From Halomonas halophila (GTDB lineage Bacteria > Pseudomonadota > Gammaproteobacteria > Pseudomonadales > Halomonadaceae): a stretch of 7,579 nt of DNA. This document shows, in pieces, positions 5,567-7,579 of the stretch (positions are counted from its first letter, which is position 1; each line of letters opens with the position of its first letter). A program made the position numbers and the translations under genes. The stretch is from contig DJIP01000167.1 of the NCBI GenBank assembly GCA_002433675.1, positions 1 through 7,579 of the forward strand, written 5' to 3'. The notes under the pieces are model-generated. The model worked only from the letters and a program-made list of their open reading frames with translations, was not told the origin of the DNA and did not search any database.

Positions 5567-5608
5567 GCACCCAAGGCATGGCACCCAAGGTATGGCTCTC
5601 AAGGCATA
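5567..5608. repeat. 14-bp tandem repeat, three units
   Basis: Units GCACCCAAGGCATG (5567-5580), GCACCCAAGGTATG (5581-5594) and GCTCTCAAGGCATA (5595-5608) follow one another with no gap; the first two differ at one base and the third at three from the first. They lie 60-100 bases upstream of the dehydrogenase start, where a regulator with direct-repeat sites could bind. Confidence 0.75.
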
Positions 5609-5858
5609 GCAGGCCGCAACTGCCGACCATCGAAACGGCCGCGCAACACATCTCGGCACCACCCATGAGCCCACTAACTATTGGTGCACCGCATCATGAC
5701 AACCTTTCACCACCCCCGCCACTCTTCCTTGGTCTAGCGCCTGCCTGCGGAAAGACCCGGGCCCGAACCAGGCAATAAAGGAAGATTCTTGCTACGCAGG
5801 GCGGCGCAAACCCTAGGCACGGCTTTACGGGTGGCCGCAGCAGGACCGGCCAGGCGCT

Positions 5859-5918
5859 GCCAACAGAAGAAAGCCGCCGCCAGCAAAAGAAAGGTGGCGC
5901 CAGCAAAAGCCAGAGCAA
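5859..5918. repeat. 20-bp tandem repeat, about 2.5 units, upstream of the fxsA promoter
   Basis: Units begin at 5859 (GCCAACAGAAGAAAGCCGCC), 5879 (GCCAGCAAAAGAAAGGTGGC) and 5899 (GCCAGCAAAAGCCAGAGCAA). The 11-base core GCCAGCAAAAG is identical in the last two. The A-runs recur every 20 bases, about two helical turns, on one face of the DNA, and the array ends three bases before the -35 element of the heat-shock promoter. Confidence 0.7.
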
Positions 5919-5920
5919 CG

Positions 5921-5950
5921 CTTGAACTCCGAGGTGGCCACCCCCATCTT
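5921..5950 (+). promoter_or_regulatory. Sigma-32 (RpoH) heat-shock promoter of fxsA
   Basis: CTTGAAC (5921-5927) and CCCCATCTT (5942-5950) are separated by 14 bases. This agrees closely with the RpoH consensus CTTGAAA, 13-15 bases, CCCCATNT. Predicted transcription start is near 5957, about 21 bases before the fxsA ATG. Confidence 0.75.
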
Positions 5951-5977
5951 GACCGGAGATCACAACGCGGAGCTGAC

Positions 5978-6523
5978 ATGCCCTTTCTTCTTATCTTCAC
6001 CATCTTCGCCCTGCTCGACTTCGCTGTACTCTTTTCGGTGGGTAGCGAAATCGGCCTGCTTTCCACCCTGGCGCTGGTGCTGGCCACCGGCTTTATCGGC
6101 CTGCACCTGATCCGTCGCGAAGGCGTGGCCACCTTCGCCCGCGCCCAGGAACGCATGTCCCGGGGCGAGATCCCCTCCTCGGAGCTGATGACCGGTGCAG
6201 CACTGATCTTCGGCGGTGCCCTGTTGATGGCACCGGGCTTCCTGTCTGACGCGCTCGGCTTCATGTGCCTGATCCCCAACGCTCGCCGCCTGCTGGGCAA
6301 GGCGCTGGCCAAGGTCGGGGTGCGCATGAAGGGCTTCCAGATGGGTGGCACCCATTTCGGTGGTACCCAGGAAGGCGGCTTTGCGGGCCCGAAGGCCAAT
6401 GCTGACGGATGGGACGAGGCCTCCGGCCGTCGCCGCGAGGACACCAGCTGGCGCGAAAGCTCTGCCGGCGAGGAAGAACCGCTGGAGGGCGAATTTATCA
6501 GCAAGGATGAGCGACGCCGCTAG
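5978..6523 (+). CDS. fxsA: FxsA family inner-membrane protein
   Basis: FxsA is a cytoplasmic-membrane protein; overproduced in E. coli it relieves the exclusion of phage T7 by the F plasmid. Its normal role is unknown. The 181-residue product begins MPFLLIFTIFALLDFAVLFS and has hydrophobic segments at about 2-20, 25-45 and 66-100, including the conserved GALLMAPGFLSDALGFMCLI (80-99) and PNARRLL. The tail from about 120 is glycine-rich, then strongly acidic and basic (to KDERRR), as in other FxsA proteins. GGAG five bases upstream fixes ATG 5978. The frame extends back to TTG 5789, but that would add 63 basic, alanine-rich residues unlike the family and would place the sigma-32 promoter inside the gene. 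It lies upstream of groES, the neighbourhood also seen in E. coli, and ends at its own terminator. Confidence 0.93.
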   Translation: MPFLLIFTIFALLDFAVLFSVGSEIGLLSTLALVLATGFIGLHLIRREGVATFARAQERMSRGEIPSSELMTGAALIFGGALLMAPGFLSDALGFMCLIPNARRLLGKALAKVGVRMKGFQMGGTHFGGTQEGGFAGPKANADGWDEASGRRREDTSWRESSAGEEEPLEGEFISKDERRR

Positions 6524-6551
6524 GGCTTGTCGCATCATTGCCTTGACCCTT

Positions 6552-6584
6552 GCATCGGCACCCCTCGGGGTGCCGATGCCGTTT
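6552..6584 (+). terminator. Terminator between fxsA and groES
   Basis: A perfect 12-base stem, GCATCGGCACCC (6552-6563) with GGGTGCCGATGC (6568-6579), closes a CTCG tetraloop, followed by CGTTT. It lies 28 bases after the fxsA stop and separates fxsA from groES transcription. The T-run is short. Confidence 0.75.
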
Positions 6585-6617
6585 CAGGCCCCCTGCCAGC
6601 CTCAGACGCAAGAAGAC

Positions 6618-6667
6618 AAAAAAATTTTCATCCAAGCCCTTGAAAGCCCCCACTCCAGCCCCACTTA
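6618..6667 (+). promoter_or_regulatory. Sigma-32 promoter of groES-groL with an upstream A-tract
   Basis: CTTGAAA (6639-6645), a perfect RpoH -35, is followed after 13 bases by CCCCACTTA (6659-6667), close to CCCCATNTA. Predicted transcription start is near 6674, leaving a leader of about 190 bases. The run AAAAAAATTTT (6618-6628), ten bases upstream of the -35, is suited to an UP element or bent DNA. No CIRCE operator (HrcA site) is visible, consistent with RpoH-type rather than HrcA control. Confidence 0.8.
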
Positions 6668-6692
6668 CCAGAGCAGCACCAAGCTTCGGTGA

Positions 6693-6837
6693 GGGAGCAC
6701 GCTCCCCCGCCATTGACAGGAGGGCCGACAAGGGCCTGCCACTTCAACGGCAGCCCGGCAATGACCTCCAGCTCTCGCCGAGTCGCAAGGCGTCACGACG
6801 AGAGTGAACAATGAACCGCCGGGGTGGATGCCCCGGC
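6693..6837 (+). promoter_or_regulatory. Structured groES leader with three hairpins
   Basis: Within the long groES leader three stems can form: GGGAG-CACG-CTCCC (6693-6706); GGGCCTGCC (6732-6740) with GGCAGCCC (6749-6756), eight pairs with one bulged C; and GCCGGGG (6818-6824) with CCCCGGC (6831-6837) around a six-base loop. The last lies about 30 bases before the groES start, inside a small upstream ORF. A perfect TTGACA at 6713-6718 has no acceptable -10 partner. The rest of the 6524-6866 gap holds the fxsA terminator and the sigma-32 promoter. Confidence 0.45.
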
Positions 6838-6870
6838 CTTGCAAAACCATCAGGAGAACGTGAGCAATGA
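6811..6870 (+). CDS. Possible 19-codon leader peptide overlapping the groES start
   Basis: ATG 6811 opens a 19-codon frame ([19 protein letters not shown]) whose TGA stop overlaps the groES ATG as ATGA. The sequence around its start, GTGAACAATGAAC (6804-6816), repeats that around the groES start, GTGAGCAATGAAC (6860-6872), with one mismatch. The ribosome-binding site is poor (AGAG) and the frame contains a stable hairpin. It could couple translation into groES or be a by-product of a short duplication. No known family. Confidence 0.3.
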   Translation: MNRRGGCPGLAKPSGEREQ

Positions 6871-7160
6871 ACATCCGTCCCTTGCACGATCGCGTCGTCA
6901 TCCGTCGCGTTGAGGAAGAGCAGAAGACCGCAGGCGGCATCGTGCTTCCGGGCAACGCCCAGGAAAAACCGACTCGTGGCGAAGTTCTCGCCGTCGGTAA
7001 CGGCCGGATTCTCGAGAGCGGCGACGTGCGTCCTCTGGACGTCAAGGTCGGCGACACCGTGATCTTCAAGGATGGCTTCGGCGTCGAAAAGCAGAAGATC
7101 GACGGCGAGGAAGTCCTGATCATGAGCGAGTCCGACATCCTGGCGGTCGTCGAGGGCTAA
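6867..7160 (+). CDS. groES: Co-chaperonin GroES (Hsp10)
   Basis: GroES forms the heptameric lid of the GroEL folding chamber in the cytoplasm. The 97-residue product has the standard length and fold: [14 protein letters not shown], the mobile loop that docks on GroEL (about 16-33, with the GGIVLPG turn), [27 protein letters not shown] and the end [19 protein letters not shown] (6852-6856) lies ten bases upstream of ATG 6867, a slightly long spacing. It is the first gene of the groES-groL operon, driven by a sigma-32 promoter at 6639-6667 through a long structured leader. The gap to groL is 69 bases. No truncation or unusual residue is visible. Confidence 0.98.
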   Translation: MNIRPLHDRVVIRRVEEEQKTAGGIVLPGNAQEKPTRGEVLAVGNGRILESGDVRPLDVKVGDTVIFKDGFGVEKQKIDGEEVLIMSESDILAVVEG

Positions 7161-7202
7161 GCCCTGCCCCGCAGACTCACTCGTTTCAACGTTCACTTTT
7201 GA

Positions 7203-7579
<377 letters not shown>

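Larger units (their letters stand above)
5507..5977. other. 471-base intergenic region between the divergent dehydrogenase and fxsA
   Basis: No convincing gene. Its left end holds the dehydrogenase leader (hairpin and palindrome, 5516-5541) and a 14-bp tandem repeat (5567-5608). The middle (5609-5858) shows nothing I can identify apart from a poor TTG-initiated extension of the fxsA frame from 5789 and no clear dehydrogenase promoter. Its right end holds a 20-bp tandem repeat (5859-5918) and the sigma-32 promoter of fxsA (5921-5950). Open frames crossing the region on either strand are low-complexity and match no family I recognise. Confidence 0.6.

Noticed and set aside
5567..5918. Possible CRISPR array from the short repeats in this gap
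   Set aside because: The two repeat families are gapless, short and unrelated, with no unique spacers and no cas genes.
5789..5977. N-terminal extension of FxsA from TTG 5789, with AAAGGAAG nearby
   Set aside because: The 63 residues are basic and low-complexity, unlike FxsA; ATG 5978 has its own GGAG and the sigma-32 promoter lies within the extension.
5734..6504. A 256-codon minus-strand frame across fxsA
   Set aside because: It is antisense to a clearly identified fxsA, is rich in Ser, Arg and Pro, and matches no known family; it is a GC-rich shadow frame.
6713..6741. Perfect TTGACA -35 box in the groES leader
   Set aside because: No sequence 15-19 bases downstream resembles a -10 box.

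Overview
The window is GC-rich chromosomal DNA from a gammaproteobacterium. The ihfB-lapA-lapB order, a Pseudomonas-type short PyrF, sdhE/YgfX and an fxsA-groES-groL cluster fit an oceanospirillalean of the Halomonas type; that placement is an inference from gene content and base composition, not from a database match. Nearly all genes are core housekeeping genes. I see no tRNA, rRNA, CRISPR array, intact insertion sequence or complete new system.

Layout. Positions 1-535 hold a minus-strand pair, sdhE (TTG start) and an overlapping YgfX-like gene that runs off the left edge. Divergent from them is a plus-strand operon, ihfB-lapA-lapB (774-2609): an IHF subunit followed by the two LPS-assembly membrane proteins. 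Convergent with lapB is pyrF (2799-3500, minus). The gap between lapB and pyrF is filled by two extra, degenerate copies of the pyrF 3' end, the most unusual structure in the window. A short AT-rich island with nested inverted repeats (3659-3702) precedes a secreted ComEA-type helix-hairpin-helix protein (3822-4184), which ends in a strong hairpin terminator.

Positions 4305-5506 (minus) hold an NAD(P)-dependent short-chain dehydrogenase followed directly by the C-terminal half of an Rpn/YhgA-type nuclease gene whose catalytic N-terminus is missing. The 471-base gap upstream of the dehydrogenase has two different tandem repeats and, at its right end, a convincing sigma-32 promoter for fxsA (5978-6523).

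The right end is a heat-shock block. fxsA and groES-groL each have a sigma-32-type promoter (CTTGAAN, 13-14 bases, CCCCANNTN). The groES leader is about 190 bases long, structured, and carries a 19-codon ORF whose stop overlaps the groES start. groL is cut by the window end.

Best candidates for a second look: the serial pyrF 3' ends, the orphan Rpn C-terminal domain (which resembles the short intragenic Rpn inhibitors), the groES upstream ORF with its duplicated start region, and the heat-shock promoter of fxsA.
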